Notes: generated by a model not told the origin, from the sequence alone. Shown: positions 10,462 through 23,571, counted from the stretch's first letter. The stretch is DNA of 64,000 nt from Isoetes taiwanensis (GCA_021234155.1 JAJEKV010000028.1:13842134-13906133); one strand, 5' to 3'. Numbers and translations: made by a program.

Positions 10462-10905
10462 TGGCCGATGGGCTTCTGCATTTTTCCCAGCGTAGCACAT
10501 GGTGCTTCTAGAGGGCACCAAAGGGAAGCCCTCCTGGGTTGAGCTTATATTTTCCTATCTCAGCGTAGCCCCGTGGCTTCCGAGGATCCTCATGGATCGT
10601 CTTTTCAAATTTTGATAATGTGCTATTGTGCTTGGTTGCTTGTGTTAGCTATTAACTATTTGATTACTATCAGGTTGATTCTCAGTTGGCTAATGGGCCC
10701 TTGCATTCTTTTCCAGCATAGCACTTGTCGCTTTTGGAGGGCATCAAGGGGAAGCCCCTCTCGGTCGAGCCTATATTATATATATTGGAATTCTCGATCT
10801 CTGCATAGCCTCGTGGCTTCCGATGATCCTCGTGGTTTGTTTTCCCATATTGATGTTGCGATTCTTGTAATCTCGATCCTAGTGTAGCTCCGGGGCGTCG
10901 GGAAT
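10462..10905 (+). repeat. Two-copy tandem repeat, unit about 226 bp
   Basis: Each unit carries CCAGC(G/A)TAGCAC, GAGGGCA(C/T)CAA, GGGAAGCCC, a GAGC(T/C)TATATT box, and a (G/A)TAGCC(C/T)CGTGGCTTCCGA-(G/T)GATCCTC run. A third partial unit starts at about 10880 (GTGTAGCTCCGGGGCGTCGG). The inverted copy at 35 kb has the same arrangement. Confidence 0.75.
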
Positions 10906-11224
10906 CCTCATGAATCATTCATTTCTCTTTTTTGATACTGTAATTCTTATATTGTTGGCCCAGTTTTATAGTCTCCTGACACTTGGCCTGTGGGTGGCTC
11001 CTAACCCTTACACATTTGACTATTGGCGTGTTGTTGGTTTTTGCAGTTTTTGGAGCTTTGACCTCACTAGTGCTCATGAAGTGATGTGTCTTGCTAAGAT
11101 GCCCAATTTTTAGCTCTGATCTCACTAGCCGTGTGGAGTTCCATTTTCAGACGAGCGGCCAAGGTCGGCGCATGGAGTTGGTGTGGCAACCTTAGCGAGA
11201 CATGTTTTGAATTGCAGCTTGGAT

Positions 11225-11850
11225 GGTTGCCAAGGTGGGCGCGTGTAATATTGTGGTGGAGATCAGCTTCGACAAGTGGCAGTACTTTTGGAGTCCTAGC
11301 TTGCTGCATTCGTTTATTTTGTTCCTCTATTTATTCATTTGCTCTAGGTTCCTCATTTGTCCTTTCATTTCAATTGGTCATTTTGCCTCTTCCATCGTTT
11401 TAGTTCTTATGTTCCTTATTTGTCCATTTGTTCAGCTCTTCTCCTTATTTTCCTTGATTCTCCTGGCCTTCTAGAGGTTCATATATCATATTCTTGCCCT
11501 TCGCTCTGTTTATATCCCTTTGCTCTATTTATATCATATTCTTGCCCTTTGCTCTGTTTATCCTAGTTTTCTTCGTCAATTTTTTATGTTGCTCCTTTGC
11601 CTGATATGTTCTAGTTGTCTTATTTTTTCCCTATTTTCCTTTGTTTCACTTTTATCCCATTTTACCTAATCGTCATAGTTTGCTCATTCTAGTTGAGGTA
11701 GATTCCTCTTCTATCGGCCAATTGATTGTATCATAGGACCTATCCTAGAAATGCCACGATTCTATAGCAATAGAATCGACATTCCTTAGATGGGCATCGG
11801 ATGATGACATTTGTGCATAAGGACCTTTCCCTAAAATGTGATACATCTCT
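11225..11850. other. Pyrimidine-rich spacer, no gene
   Basis: Long T/C-rich runs create frames of Phe/Leu/Ser-rich peptides on the plus strand, with repeats such as TATCATATTCTTGCCCTT (about 11485 and 11530). These are composition artefacts, not genes. Confidence 0.6.
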
Positions 11851-12010
11851 TACTCTACATTTGGCCAAATGTAGGACACACGAGCATTTTTTTTACCCAT
11901 TTGGTGATTTGGACTGCCCATGTTTAACATCTGATGGTACCAATAGGGTTCGAACCTTAGTGGGGTCACCCCAGCCCAAGCCCTCAAGGCCCTACTACTA
12001 GCCATCATCA
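11850..12010 (-). repeat. Probable tRNA-derived SINE
   Basis: Read on the minus strand, an A-box-like GGCTAGTAGTAGGGC (about 12003-11988) is followed about 40 nt later by a perfect B-box GGTTCGAACCC (about 11957-11947). A (TACC)n microsatellite lies nearby at about 12092-12122. It does not fold as a complete tRNA. The two internal RNA polymerase III promoter boxes support a SINE head. Confidence 0.5.
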
Positions 12011-12219
12011 CGTTGTTGAGTTGGGTTGAAGTCACAGTGTTCAATTGCGAACTCAAGACTTCACACCAATCCCAACTTTACAATTGAGACCCTTCTACCT
12101 ATCTACCTACCTACCTACCTACACACTCAACAATTTCACATCAACTCTAACAAACAATTTCGACCTCGGTACACTCCATAAACAATAAGGTACTTGTGTT
12201 GAAATATACATAGTATTTC

Positions 12220-14003
12220 TTATAGCCTCTCGAATATAATGGGCATGCCATAGTGTGGCTTCAAAGTGCCTGCACCTACAATGGATTGTGTATGTAACTT
12301 GGGGAGATTTGAAATTTGAACCCTGGAGAGAATAATGACCAGTAGAATCTTAGCTTCCAGGACTGCAAATGCTTGGCCAATGCAAACTGCGGCCCATCTG
12401 CAAAGGGTATGAATGCCATGGGATGCTTGCATGCATGTGCAAACGCCATTAGCAAATCGATTTGGATTGAATTCATTGACATCAGCACCCCATAGGGATG
12501 GATCGTGATGAAGAGCAACAATTGGGATGAAAACTCCAACACCCTTTGGAACAAACAACTTTCCAAGGTCAATGCTTTTGGAAGCTCCTCTAGCCACAAA
12601 TATCACTGGAGGGTACAATCTTAAAGTTTCATTAATCACCATTGTCACCTGCCAAGGGAAACAACGTATGAGGTTAAAACTACTAACTCAAGAAAATATG
12701 ATGTAAAATTAAGGGTGCCTGAAGGAACTTACAATTTTCAGCTTGGTAATCATTTCGGCATTAGGAAGATTGCCCTTACAAATTTCTTGAACTTCTTTAC
12801 GGGAAAGATCTTGCCAGAAAGGATGATTTGCTAAAAGCATTAAAGTCCAAGTTAACAAGGATGTAGTTGTCTCATGGCCAGCAAAGTAGAATGTCTTGCA
12901 CTCTTCAATCAATTTTTCATCCCCAAATTTGCCATCACTCTTCTCACCAGCAGCAACCTCTGTAAGCATAATATCTAACAGATGGCTTCCAGATTCACCA
13001 TAATTTGCCGAGTTCCTTCTTGCTTTAACTACATCTTCAAGCACAGAGTTAAGCTGTTTTTCCAACCTCCTTATTTGCAGATTGCTTGGAATGGGAATCA
13101 ACCTGGAAACAAGAAAAAATGTCAGGCAAATCTAAGACGAGAACTATACTCTTAACATTGAGTTGGTCGCTGTTACCTAGCTCCAGGAAGCCAGTTGAAT
13201 CTCTGGGAAACATGTTCTAGAGAACACAAAAGTTCAAAAACCTTTTTCCCTTTCGCATAGCTACTTCCAAAGGCTGTGTGAGATATGACATCTGCAGTCA
13301 CGCATTTGAGCTGCTCTAAAACCTCAATTTCTGCCTCTGAACCCTGTTTCTCAATAGCCTGCTCCCAATTTTCAACCATCTCCAAGGTGCACTTTGTCAT
13401 GGTACCCACCATAGCCTAAGAAAAGGAAAAAAAAAAGGGAGTAAAAGGGATGATCCTCCAGAAAAATAACTTAGAAGCCAAATGAATAAGTAAGAATACC
13501 TTAAGTTTGTCTGCATGAAAAGCTGGAGACAAAATTCGTCTTCTTTGTGCCCAATCCTCCCCTTCTGCTACTAAGATACCATTTCCAGTTAAAACCTTCA
13601 GGAATTTTCTCTGAAGAGGCGTCCTGCCAAAATGACCAGCTTTCTTACAGAGCACTTCCCTAACCAAATCTGGGTCCTGTATAACAACACTTGGCTCATC
13701 ACCCATACATATTAGATAATTTTTTCCGTAGGTGTTAGAGTAGAGATCCAAATCAGGCAGGAGGTGGGCGACAATATCATGAGTGATTTCGTGGAAATCC
13801 TTTTCAAGAGATTTTGCCCTCATATCCAAGATCTGCAACATATTTCCAAGCATGGGAGGAGCTGGAGGTCCTGTGATGCCCTGTCGGAGGAAAGAAGCTC
13901 TGATGGCTCGAGGGATGAGGAGATAATGGTTGATGAGACTCCATAGCTTCCAAGCGAAAAAAACTGTGCAAGCACACACCAGTAATCCGTGAGTCTGATA
14001 CAT
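12220..14003 (-). pseudogene. CYP72-clan cytochrome P450 (CYP709/CYP735-like), last exon frameshifted
   Basis: Four exons with GT-AG introns: 14003-13500, 13415-13177, 13102-12733 and 12648-12220, giving about 513 residues, normal for the clan. Visible are an N-terminal anchor (VCACTVFFAWKLW), the proline region ITGPPAPPMLGN, HFGRTPLQRKFLKVL and DWAQRRRILSPAFH of the C-helix region, FYFAGHETTTSLLTW of the I-helix, NETLRLYPP (ExxR) and FNPNRF. Family members are ER-bound monooxygenases; CYP735 enzymes hydroxylate cytokinins and CYP709 members act on fatty acids, but the substrate here is unknown. Exons 1-3 are open. Exon 4 has at least four frame shifts (near 12435, 12384, 12325 and 12278) around the haem loop, whose pieces PFADGPQF and CIGQAF lie in different frames. 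The expected Arg of the loop is Gln. I therefore call it a recent pseudogene, unless these are sequencing errors. Confidence 0.85.
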
Positions 14004-14059
14004 GTTGTAGAACCGTGGCTAAAGCTTAGGATTTTTTTCCGCACCTGGAAAATAAGTTA

Positions 14060-17000
14060 GAAGCTTCCGGATTGACAACAAACAAAATTCTTGGCCATAT
14101 CGCTGGCAAGTCGCACTTGGTGGGGCACATTTTTTTTTCTTATCACGACTCTTAGGTTAAATTGGCGTGCTTGGTTAAGGGTACCTTCAGACCATGGGGT
14201 TAAATATGCTATGTTAAAAAAATTTAATTACAATCAACACACATGGGGGTTAATTTATAACAATTTGTTAGGACTAAATTAAGGGCTTAACAGGGTTTCA
14301 CATTGCACATAGTTATGTTAAACATTAACAATTCGTTAACAATCTTACAATTTGTCGACAAAATTTTAATCGATGCCCCTGCCGCTGCTTCACGCTATTA
14401 GGGCGGCGTCGAGCTCCATAGCCGCTCCATCGACAGAGCTTTCTTCCATCGCCACACCATCGACTGAGCCAATTGATACCAGGCAATCAAGTATTTTTTC
14501 CCATCGACTTTTGTTGATTCGTGGGCTGTGTATGTCTATAGAATCTTGGGCTGTCTACAGAATTTTTGTTTTTATAGATTCTGTGTTTCCTTATCTCTCT
14601 TTTATAGTGTCGTATATCCCATCATCTCAGTTTCATATCTCAGTTCTTAAATTTTGATAGGAAAATTTAGAGTTCATATAGAGAGCCTCAAGCAGATCCA
14701 AAGCAAAGGGTCCTAATTACTAATTAAAATGCAACATTCTTTTTTCCATACCTTAACAAAGACACTCGCAAAATCATCTTCACCATCATAGCGAGTTGCA
14801 AAGATTTGAGACTAATTGGTTTTGTGTGTTTCCATAGACAGTGCACTCTTCCTCTATTTTTTTTCATCTGTCATAAGTAGCCCCACCTTCCATTTAAACT
14901 TCTTATTCTTGTTTTCATTCCCAAAAGAAGAAAAGCACTCTGCAATTCATCTTTACCACCATAGCAGAGTTGCGACTTTTGAAGGTCAAGAAGAAGACAA
15001 TGCATTTTCTTGTTTTGGCGAAATCTCAATACTTGCACACTCACTTCATCTCCATTCCATCACCACCCTGTCATGTTCACACTCACTTCTGCCTTTTCAC
15101 ACTCACCATACTCCATTCACATCATTCCATCACCACATTCACACTCATTCCATCAACATTTGCACTTTACACTCTCATTCTATCATGTTTCCACTTAGAC
15201 ACCTTGGTACAAAGTTGAAGACCCCTCTAGTTATTTATTTTTGACATCACATGGCTGAGGGGACCAGCCTTTTTCTTGTTTTGGCGAGATGTTGCCCCCA
15301 AAGGGCAACATGCTAATTGTGATCTATGCATTCAAACTAGGTCAATTCATCTTGAAAGACTAGGTCAAAGTTTGGAAGATTTTGGTATTCAACATTGATA
15401 TGGAGGTCAAAGGATGTTCATTCTTCAGGTCAACAAGAGCTCAAGTTGAAAGTTCACAAGAGGTATTTTATTTGGGGTCAAATGCTTAGTCAAGAATATA
15501 CTCTAGAAGAATCTGGGTTATGAAGTTTGGAAGACATCTTTTGAAGTTTGGAAGATTCCTGTACACATGGCACCAAATCCTAGATTCCCTCTTTTCTTTT
15601 CTTTTCTTTTCTACCTCTTTATTCATGCCTTATTTCCCTGCCTTTATTTGACCATTGTGCCTGCCCTTTTTACCATATTTGCCAAAATGTTCATGTCAAA
15701 TATTTCTCTATCCGCATTCTCCGTCTCCTTTCATTTCATTACCATATTTTTCTATCATTACCCATGCACATCCTTTTGAGTTCCCATTATCCTATTCTCT
15801 CTTACTCCATATTCTTTTACCCTCTTGACCCCCATTTGTTTTCTTCCTCTTACCCCATGGTGACCATTGCCTAGGTATTTGTGCCACTCATTATAGCCCC
15901 AAACTAGCCTCAAATTTGAAGGATCACATGGCTATACTCCCCTATGGTCCAAAATTGCTAGATTTCCATAATAGAACTATATTATCCCTAAAAGACCTTG
16001 GCCGAAATTCCTAAAAGGCCAAAATACGAGCATATTCGGGCATATACTCCTCAAAATACGCGAATCGTATCGCGAGTTTTGCCGAAAAATACGGTCTTCA
16101 ACCCTAAAATTTGGAAATCAGCTTATATCCCGCCGGAATTGGATCCTTAAGCTCTGTAACTTAACTATTTTTGGATTCCTCCATCTAAGCAACACATTAA
16201 GCCTAAAATCATGGTCTGTAATCCCGGAAATCTCAAAATCAAACCTATATACTGTAACAAACATACACAGGCAGTTTTCGAAGGCCCAGAAGCGCTCAAA
16301 CCTTACAGTGATCATTGCTAAGCATGACTTGAAGGATTTTTGAAGACTGAGTACTCCCCGATCAGATCCAAAGAGATTTGGTTGAATTTATCCTCTAAAA
16401 CTATTTGATGACCTGAAGTTGATATTTTCTTGCATTTGAAGTACTGAAGTACCATTATTCATTATTATTATGATTGATTTACCTCTATATCAATGAAAAA
16501 TTGATGCCAAGTTGAAGAAATTCTCTCTGATATGATTCTTGACAATTTTGTCTTCCAAAAAATCTTACAGAAAATTCCCCTATATTCTTAATTGCTTTTG
16601 GTCCAGTTGCCTTCAATCCCTGATACATCTGAGACCCTTGTGCTTTGAAAAAACCAAAAAATTCCATTTACAACTCGAGTTAGAAAAAATTGCATTCTGT
16701 TTTGACTGTTCTTGACTGTATTTTGCAAAATCTGAATGCAAAAATACCTATGAGCATCCAAATGAAGATCTGATATCATGTCCACACTCCAGAATACCCT
16801 TGTGATATATTGGCTTTGAAACTTCTCAAAAAAGTGATCAGAAACTCTAGTTCCATTTTCCTGATCACTGTTTTACAGTTTGACTGCCATTGACCAACTT
16901 TTGACCCCATTTTAAGCTTGAATATCTCTCAGGATAATGATCTGACTTGGTCAGGGATTTCAACATTAGTCTCCTGCAACTTTTTTGTGCCAGACTAAAT

Positions 17001-18230
17001 CATCTGACCCAAAGATTCAATTCATTATCGACTGCTACATCAATTTGAGTCAAGGTTCCATTTTCTTGAAATGGGAAAGGTATGGAAACTTTGAGTTTTT
17101 GGCTTTTTTGATAGATTTATCTTCCATAGACTGATCACCTTAAGTGATCTGGAGGTCCTAACCCCAATTTGGGTTTATACTCAAGTTGGCTTATTGAGGT
17201 TGATCTTTGAAGCCAGGTTGAGGGTCAACAAATAGTTTATTCAAACAAAGCTTATTATTAATATGAGACTTGTGATTTCTTACTACACAATATTACACTG
17301 GTCTGGATAGCAAATATGGATGAAAAATCACAAAATATGCTTGATCATGTAAAGTCAAAGTCCAAATACCAACAAATCATGTTCTGGCATGGCTCTCCAA
17401 TCCATCACTTTTGTCTCAATTCGGGAGATGGTGGGCACCTGTGCAAATGGAAGCAATGAGTCTTTCATAGGGCGGATGGGTGCGCAGTAACATTAGCGTG
17501 CCCCCGCTCCAAGGTGGGGTTTATGTGGCGCTGGCAATGTGTTGTCTTGACGCGTTCAAGAGCGCCGGCATCCCAAAGCTCGTTGAGGAAGCAAGCATCT
17601 AGGTATTGTCTCAAGCTCCAGCCTGCCTTTGTTTGCACTTGTGCTCCTGCACATTTTATCTGGCAAGCCACTGAGCTTGCTTTTCCTTCCAACAAAATTG
17701 AGGCGCTTATGGCCCTATGGCCATGGTATAAGCCGAAGCTAGGGTGATGAGCATCATCCATCACTGACCCTAAAGAGCTATTGTGAGGTTTCACACCTAG
17801 GTGCTTAACTAAAATGATTTGAATTAGTTGGTTGTTTAGAATTGATAAATGGAATTTATTTCAGTCTTATGCTAATTTGTTCATACTATTCTTGTTCTTT
17901 TAAGTACTTCTCATAATTCTACAAGAAGTTTATTGCATTGCCAATTAGTAAAAAAGCCATGATGATGGAGATACAAACAACTTGAATGTAAGGTTCTGCA
18001 TTAGAATGTACTTACTTCTTGTGTTACGTTGAGATTTGCAATTACATTGTTGTGCTTTGGTGGTTATTGAAATTTGTAGGATCTAAAGCAAATCATGCCA
18101 GAGTTCAAAGGATGCCTTGAGAAAGTGTCTTATTTGCTTTTTCAATTCGTACAAATGGAAGCAGATTGCCAGTTGACTTTCCTAGTGTTAGTATTTGAGC
18201 AAAATATATTCTCAATTTAAATGTCTAGCA
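14060..18230. other. Long intergenic region with low-complexity tracts
   Basis: 14816-15240 and 15565-15860 are pyrimidine-rich (CATTC/CACTC-type runs). A hairpin with arms TGTTGCCC and GGGCAACA sits at 15290-15310. The phrase TTTCTTGTTTTGGCGA occurs twice (about 15009 and 15273). 16100-17300 is AT-rich with no frame above 65 residues. A GC-richer patch at 17465-17794 has overlapping frames on both strands but no motif. I see no supported gene. Confidence 0.5.
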
Positions 18231-18699
18231 AGATTAATCATTTACAACCTGTCTTAGAAGCAATAAGGGAGCCAAAATATGGTCACTAATCCCTTATGCC
18301 ATATCAATCATATTACCAACAAATACTAGCATAAAGTAAACCGGCCCAAATCATCACTCCTGCTTGTGGTTGTGTTTTCCTCAGTCATAAGCAATCATAT
18401 ATAGCTGCTCTTGGTAGATCTGGCGGTTCAGGGAATAGATAAGCTTTCCAATCCAGGCCTCATCTATTATTCCCAAATATCCCACAGGCGTATTAAAACC
18501 TCTGAACCATTGAAACCTAACTAGGTTTCCATGCGTATATTTTTCCACGCGTATTTTATACGGCAGAAAAGTATATGGGCGCTGAGTGCGGAATACAGCT
18601 TTAAAATTGGATTCTGAGCGCCTCAAATGCAGGCAGCGCCCCTTTTCAATTTATGTGCTTTTTACTTGCATTCACTGCCACTGCTTCTCATGAATGCTC

Positions 18700-18773
18700 A
18701 TATGACTCATAACCTATTGCCACTGCTTCTCATAGGCTAGAGCTTGCAGAATTATTAGATGAATTTCCATCAC
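18700..18773. repeat. 74-bp direct repeat, left copy
   Basis: This block begins ATATGACTCATAACCTATTG and ends GAATTTCCATCAC. It differs at one base from 24860-24933. It overlaps the stop codon of the Copia pol gene (TGA, minus strand) and lies just 3' of it in element orientation. Confidence 0.9.
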
Positions 18774-21700
18774 TCCTCCTTCAGCTCATAAGTCTGCAAG
18801 TCTGGTACTTCTGCTATATTTAACTTGGCCTTTAATTCCCAGAATTTGTTTGCAGGAAGAGCCTTTGTAAAAATATCTGCAATTTGTTTGTTAGTATCCA
18901 TATACATCATTTGAATTAATTTTCTTTCAGCTAATTCCCTTATAAAATGGATACTTAGCTCTATGTGCTTGGTCCTGTCATGCTGCACAGGGTTCTTCAC
19001 TATGGCTATACAACTTTGGCTATCTGTCCATATTATTGTAGGGCTTACTTGTTCACAATTTAGCTCAAGTAACAATCTTCTAAGCCAAACTATTTCTTTA
19101 GCAACAAGTGATGATGCAGCATATTCTGCTTCTGCAGAGCTCATTGCTATTGTTGCTTGTTTCTTGCACCTCCATGTAATCACACCACCACCAAGAAAAA
19201 TAGCATAACCTGAGGTGGATCTTCTAGAAGATAGGTCACCTCCCCAATCTGCATCACTATAGCAAGACATTGTAAGATCTGTTGAATCGTAACATATTCC
19301 TTGGTTTTGAGTACCCTTTAGATATTTCAGTACACGTTTGGCTGCCTCCCAATGTTTCCTAGTGGCATCATGATTCCTTCTGCTCAGAATGTTTACAGCA
19401 TAAGCAATATCTGGTCGAGTGCAATTAGCTAAATAGAGGAGACATCCAACTAAAGCTCTGTAAGGTATATTTTCCATGTTTATAATATCTTCATCCGTAG
19501 ATTGCTGAATGTCAGTCAATCTATGTCCTGGAGCCATGGAATTTTTGCAGTTTTGGCCTCAACCAAGTTAAACCTCTTAAGCATATTCTCTATATGCTTA
19601 CTTTGATGTAATTTGAGCGATTTTTGTTCTTTGTTTCTGACCACCTCGATTCCTAAGAATTTTCTTAGCTCTCCCAAATCTGCCATTTGAAAACTTTAGG
19701 ATGTTCTTGCATTTTTTTAGAACATTTAATGAGGTTGCCACCATAATGCAGTCATCTACATAGAGGGCTATAATGCAATATTCCTTATTCTGCTCAAATC
19801 TATAAAGATTACCATCATTGTGCAGCTTGTTAAATCCTTGTTCTTGCAGAAATTGATTCATACAAAGATACCATTCTCTTGGAGACTGTTTCAATCCATA
19901 CACAGCTTTGTTTAGCTTCCAAATCATATTCTTGCCTTGTTCATACCCTGGAGGTTGCTTTAAGAATGCTTCCTCTTCTAGAGTTGCATTTAAAAATGCT
20001 GTTTTAACATCCATATGATGTATTTCTAATTGCATAGCATTAGCCATGGCCAATAATATCCTGATGCTTGTCAATTTGACTATGGGTAAATATGTCTCAT
20101 CATAATCTCTCCCCTTTTTCTGTGTATACCCTTGAGCTACTAATCTAGCTTTGTATTTTTTTGTACCATCTGGGTTTAGTTTAATTTTGAATAGCCATTT
20201 GCTGCCAATAATATTCTGCTTGCCATCTGACTTCACAAGTTCATATGTCTTAGTTTCTTCAAACGAGTTGAGTTCTTCATTCATGGCTGCTGTCCATTTA
20301 TCCTTGTCAATGCTTTCTTGGACGCCTGCATAGCTTTGAGGTATTATTTCATCTTCCAAGATAGCCATAATATATTCATGCTCAATGGTCTTAGCCTCAA
20401 CTCTTCTACTTCTTCCCATTTCATTTCTTCCATAAGCTTGATTACCAAGTCCATCCTCTTCTATAAGTTTTTCTGCCTGTGTTTTCCTTTCCCTTTTTTC
20501 AGGATAATCATTTACTGGTTCAGCACTAGTTTGTCTTGATTCGTGGGTATCCTCACAAGCAGATTTCTCCAGCACATTCTTCTCATCTGGTTTCTCTGAA
20601 TCATCATAATCTTCTTCTTCAAATTCAAACTTAGGGATTTCTTCAGGCTTATCAGTTTGAATTTCATTCCCCTTTCTGAATTTGCGTTTATACAATACCT
20701 GCTCATTAAATAACACATCTCTACTAATTCTTATCTGCTTGGATTCAGGTAAGTAAATTCTGTACCCCTTAGATTCTTTATCATATCCCACTAGAAATCC
20801 TCTTTCTGCTTTGTTATCTAACTTCTTCCTTAACTCTGTTGGCACATGCACTTAGGCCATACACCCATATACTTTAAACTTTTCATAGTTCAATTTAGTT
20901 TCTGGTTCCCACAACAGTTTTGGAATATTTCCCTGCAAGCTTACTGATGGTAGCATGTTTTGTATTTCAACAGCTGTGTGTAAAGCTTCTTCCCAAAGAT
21001 TGTTAGGCAGTCCACTTTCCTTTAACATTGATCTAACTGCATCGAGCAAGGTCCTATTTTTCCTTTCTGAGACACCATTCTGTTGTGGTGAATGTCTACA
21101 GGTCAATTGCCTCTTTATTCCATGTGATATGCAGAATGTTTTAAATTGATTTGAGAGGTATTCTCCTCCTCTATCTGATCTGATACATTTTACTTTGAAT
21201 CCTGTTTCTCTTTCCTTTTCTGCAACATACTGCTTGAAGGCACTTAGAGCTTGAGATTTTCTGTTTAGACAGTATGTGGTGCACATTCTGCTGTAACATC
21301 TGCGAAGGTTATGAAATATCTCTTATTGGTCCTACTTCTGACATTTAAGGGATCACATAAATCTGAATGTATCAGCTCAAAGTTTCTGTTGTGCTCTACT
21401 TTTCCTTTTATGGAATGGTAATCGATTTAGCTTTCCCAAAGCATATCCTTCACAAATCAAGTCAAGTTTATTTGTATTTTCACATCTTATGTGCCCTTGC
21501 TTATGAAGAGATTCCAGTTTTTTGTAATTGGTGTGTGCAAGTCTATTATGCCAAACTTCCATGCCAACTTCTTGAACTGTATAAATAGAATCATGTACAA
21601 CAGAATTATCCAGTCCATACAAGTTTCCCACACGTTTTCCATAAAATTTGATTTCATTATTCATCAAGATATTACACTAATCAGCATCAAATGTAACTCT

Positions 21701-22473
21701 GTATCCCAAATCACACAACTGACTAACTGATGTCAAGTTCTTGATAATGCCAGGCACACACAGAACATTCTGAATATTTACAATGTTTCCAGCTAAATCA
21801 GTTAGCTGTAATAAGCCTCTTCCTTGAACATGTTGTAATGCTCCATTCCCAACCTGAATCCTTCTTGAATTTGTATTTGTTATGTTTTTCAGGAATTCAA
21901 CAGTTTGCACTATTGATCTTTCAGCTCCACTATCAACTATCAAATGATCAGAATTGTCAGAGCACATATTTTCATTAATAACTGCAAATTCATGAGATAC
22001 CTCATCATCATCTTCTTCAATGGTTTTGTCCTTGTCTTCTTGTTCACTGGCATCACCTCTGCCTCTTGCAGATCTGCCATAATTTTTAGGTGTAGGGCAT
22101 TTGGAAGCAACATGCCCTCTACCACCACATGTATAGCAATTGAACTCTTTTTTGAGTTTTGGACATTCATTCTTATAATGACATGTCTCATGACAATTGT
22201 AACATAGCACTTTATCTTTTCTCTTAGCAACAGAATTTCTGGAGTTTCTTCAGTTTGGGTTTGCCTTAATATCAGTTCTTAATATGTTTTCTGCCTCTTC
22301 TCTTGACTTACATGAGTTCCTAATAAATAGTGCCAAGGTCTCATTTCCCCCAATGGCCCTGGATATTTGTAGGACCTGACTTCTATCAGAAATGACAACT
22401 CCAGCCCCATTTAAGGCAGCTATCAGATTATCAAATTTATTGAAAAATTCAGTTATATCCTCTTCTTCCTTAA
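18770..22473 (-). mobile_element. Ty1/Copia retrotransposon, decayed gag-pol (3' part)
   Basis: Read on the minus strand the domains come in Copia order. Gag C-terminal part 22495-22250 is followed by two zinc knuckles (CYNCHETCHYKNEC, with Cys in place of the usual Gly, and CYTCGGRGHVASKC) and the protease motif DSGAERSI in 22210-21677. The pre-integrase piece (WHNRLAHTNYKKL) lies in 21667-21377 and integrase (SDRGGEYLS, HSPQQNGVSERKNRT) in 21286-20852. Reverse transcriptase with YVDD near 19751-19762 lies in 20851-19598, and RNase H (SDADWGGD, SSAEAEY) in 19537-18770. It is broken by frame changes near 22240, 21330, 19690 and 19545 and by stops near 21675 and 20850, so it cannot make a full polyprotein. 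No complete LTR pair was identified. Gag continues on the far side of the hAT insertion. Confidence 0.93.
22466..22473. other. Left 8-bp target-site duplication of the hAT element
   Basis: TTCCTTAA directly precedes the CAAAG terminus. Its partner TTCCTTGA at 24706-24713 directly follows the other terminus, with one mismatch. Eight-bp duplications are diagnostic for hAT transposons. Confidence 0.85.
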
Positions 22474-23079
22474 CAAAGTTTAAAATGAAACGCACTTATT
22501 TGCTGCAAACGCACTTCAAAAGGAATCTTTGAAAGATTCCCTAAAATTCCCTTAAAAAATGCCCTTTTCTTGGTATATTTGTGACAAGTGTGACAATTTG
22601 AATATTTTAGGCACCATTTTTGGAGGGGAATTTGAACTCAGCTTCCATTCAAAATTGTTTGGTACCATTTTTTGGCCCCCTAGTTTGGTTTGAGAAATAG
22701 TAATATTTTTAAGGACAAAACAAAATAGACATTGAAAAAAAACAGCAAGCGCTAAGAGTGCCCAAAAACGTATTTAGTTCAAAGTTTATAAATTCACTAC
22801 AAAATTATGAACAAAATTGCAAAAAATGCAACACATTTTTGATATTGCCTCAATAAAAGCAAATATTGTCACCTTAAAGTATGCCTCACACGCAGCGAGG
22901 TGAAGTCGAAGATGCTTGCGCTTTGCTTTATACACTTGCTCTTATTTGCTCCTCCGACACTGCTATAGACTTACGTATCTGCCGCGATGGCGACGTATGT
23001 ATCCAATCTGGACTTTTTTAAACTTTGTAATTTATTTGTTCTCTGTAGTCTTTAGTTTCTTCCAAATAAATTTCAAGAT

Positions 23080-23571
23080 GGTATAAATTTATACCTTAAT
23101 AGATAGTAATATGTGGACATAGTATGCTAGAGATTTTAGACCGGTATAAATTTATACCCATAAGAAGACTTGAGTATAGATTTATACAACAAAAGAACTC
23201 GGCGGTATAAATTTATACAAAAAAAGGACTCAAATCGGTATAAATTTATACCTAAAGGAGGACCAAGCGGTATAAATTTATACCAAGAAGAGTTTTCTCG
23301 ATAAATTTATACCAAAGATATATATATATGTATATTATATAAATATATAATATATATATAACATATATATTTACATATATATATCGAAAAAGAAGTCTTG
23401 CGGTATAAATCTATACCTTGAGACTTCTATGGTATAAATTTATACCGTTTTTTTTTATATACAAATATGTGAACGTATATATATTGAATATATATATATA
23501 TTAACATGTATAAGATGTATATAGATATATATATACATAAAATATGTAGTCGAGAGTATAAGTTTATATCG
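23080..23571. repeat. Array of the palindrome GGTATAAATTTATACC
   Basis: Full or near copies lie at 23080, 23143, and about 23172, 23202, 23236, 23269, 23298, 23401, 23430 and 23556, many spaced about 30-33 bp, each palindromic. Spacers differ and include poly-A and TATATA runs (23310-23385, 23460-23545). Another copy lies alone at about 24186. In hAT elements short subterminal repeats serve as transposase binding sites; these could have that role, although they sit 600-1100 bp from the left end. Confidence 0.85.

Larger units (their letters stand above)
9891..11222 (+). mobile_element. 1.33 kb block downstream of LTR copy 1, shared inverted with 34835-36165
   Basis: This block follows the LTR in both long copies but not in the third (60.2-61.8 kb). 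It contains a perfect hairpin at 10208-10238, a TATAAAAG box at 10345-10352, and a 226-bp tandem repeat at about 10462-10905. No tRNA primer-binding site (a TGG start) follows the LTR end, so I cannot call it a 5' leader. It may belong to a larger mobile unit or to a segmental duplication. Confidence 0.7.

Noticed and set aside
10910-11125. ORFs repeated identically at 34930-35145
   Set aside because: Their conservation is explained by the inverted 3.1 kb duplication. Both strands are open and neither protein has a recognisable motif.
14816-15244. 142-residue His/Ser-rich ORF and two overlapping frames
   Set aside because: The DNA is a degenerate CATTC/CACTC tract, and all three frames are open because pyrimidine-rich sequence lacks stop codons.
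17465-17794. 109-residue minus-strand ORF with a 77-residue ORF opposite
   Set aside because: GC-richer than its surroundings but with no motif, splice sites or repeats to support coding; left as uncertain.
18381-18626. 81-residue minus-strand ORF just past the Copia pol gene
   Set aside because: It lies where the 3' untranslated region or LTR of the element should be and resembles no protein; probably non-coding retroelement sequence.
23080-23320. Palindromic repeats at about 31-bp spacing, superficially CRISPR-like
   Set aside because: The spacers are short, AT-rich and uneven, the repeats are degenerate, there are no cas genes, and the array lies inside a plant hAT element.
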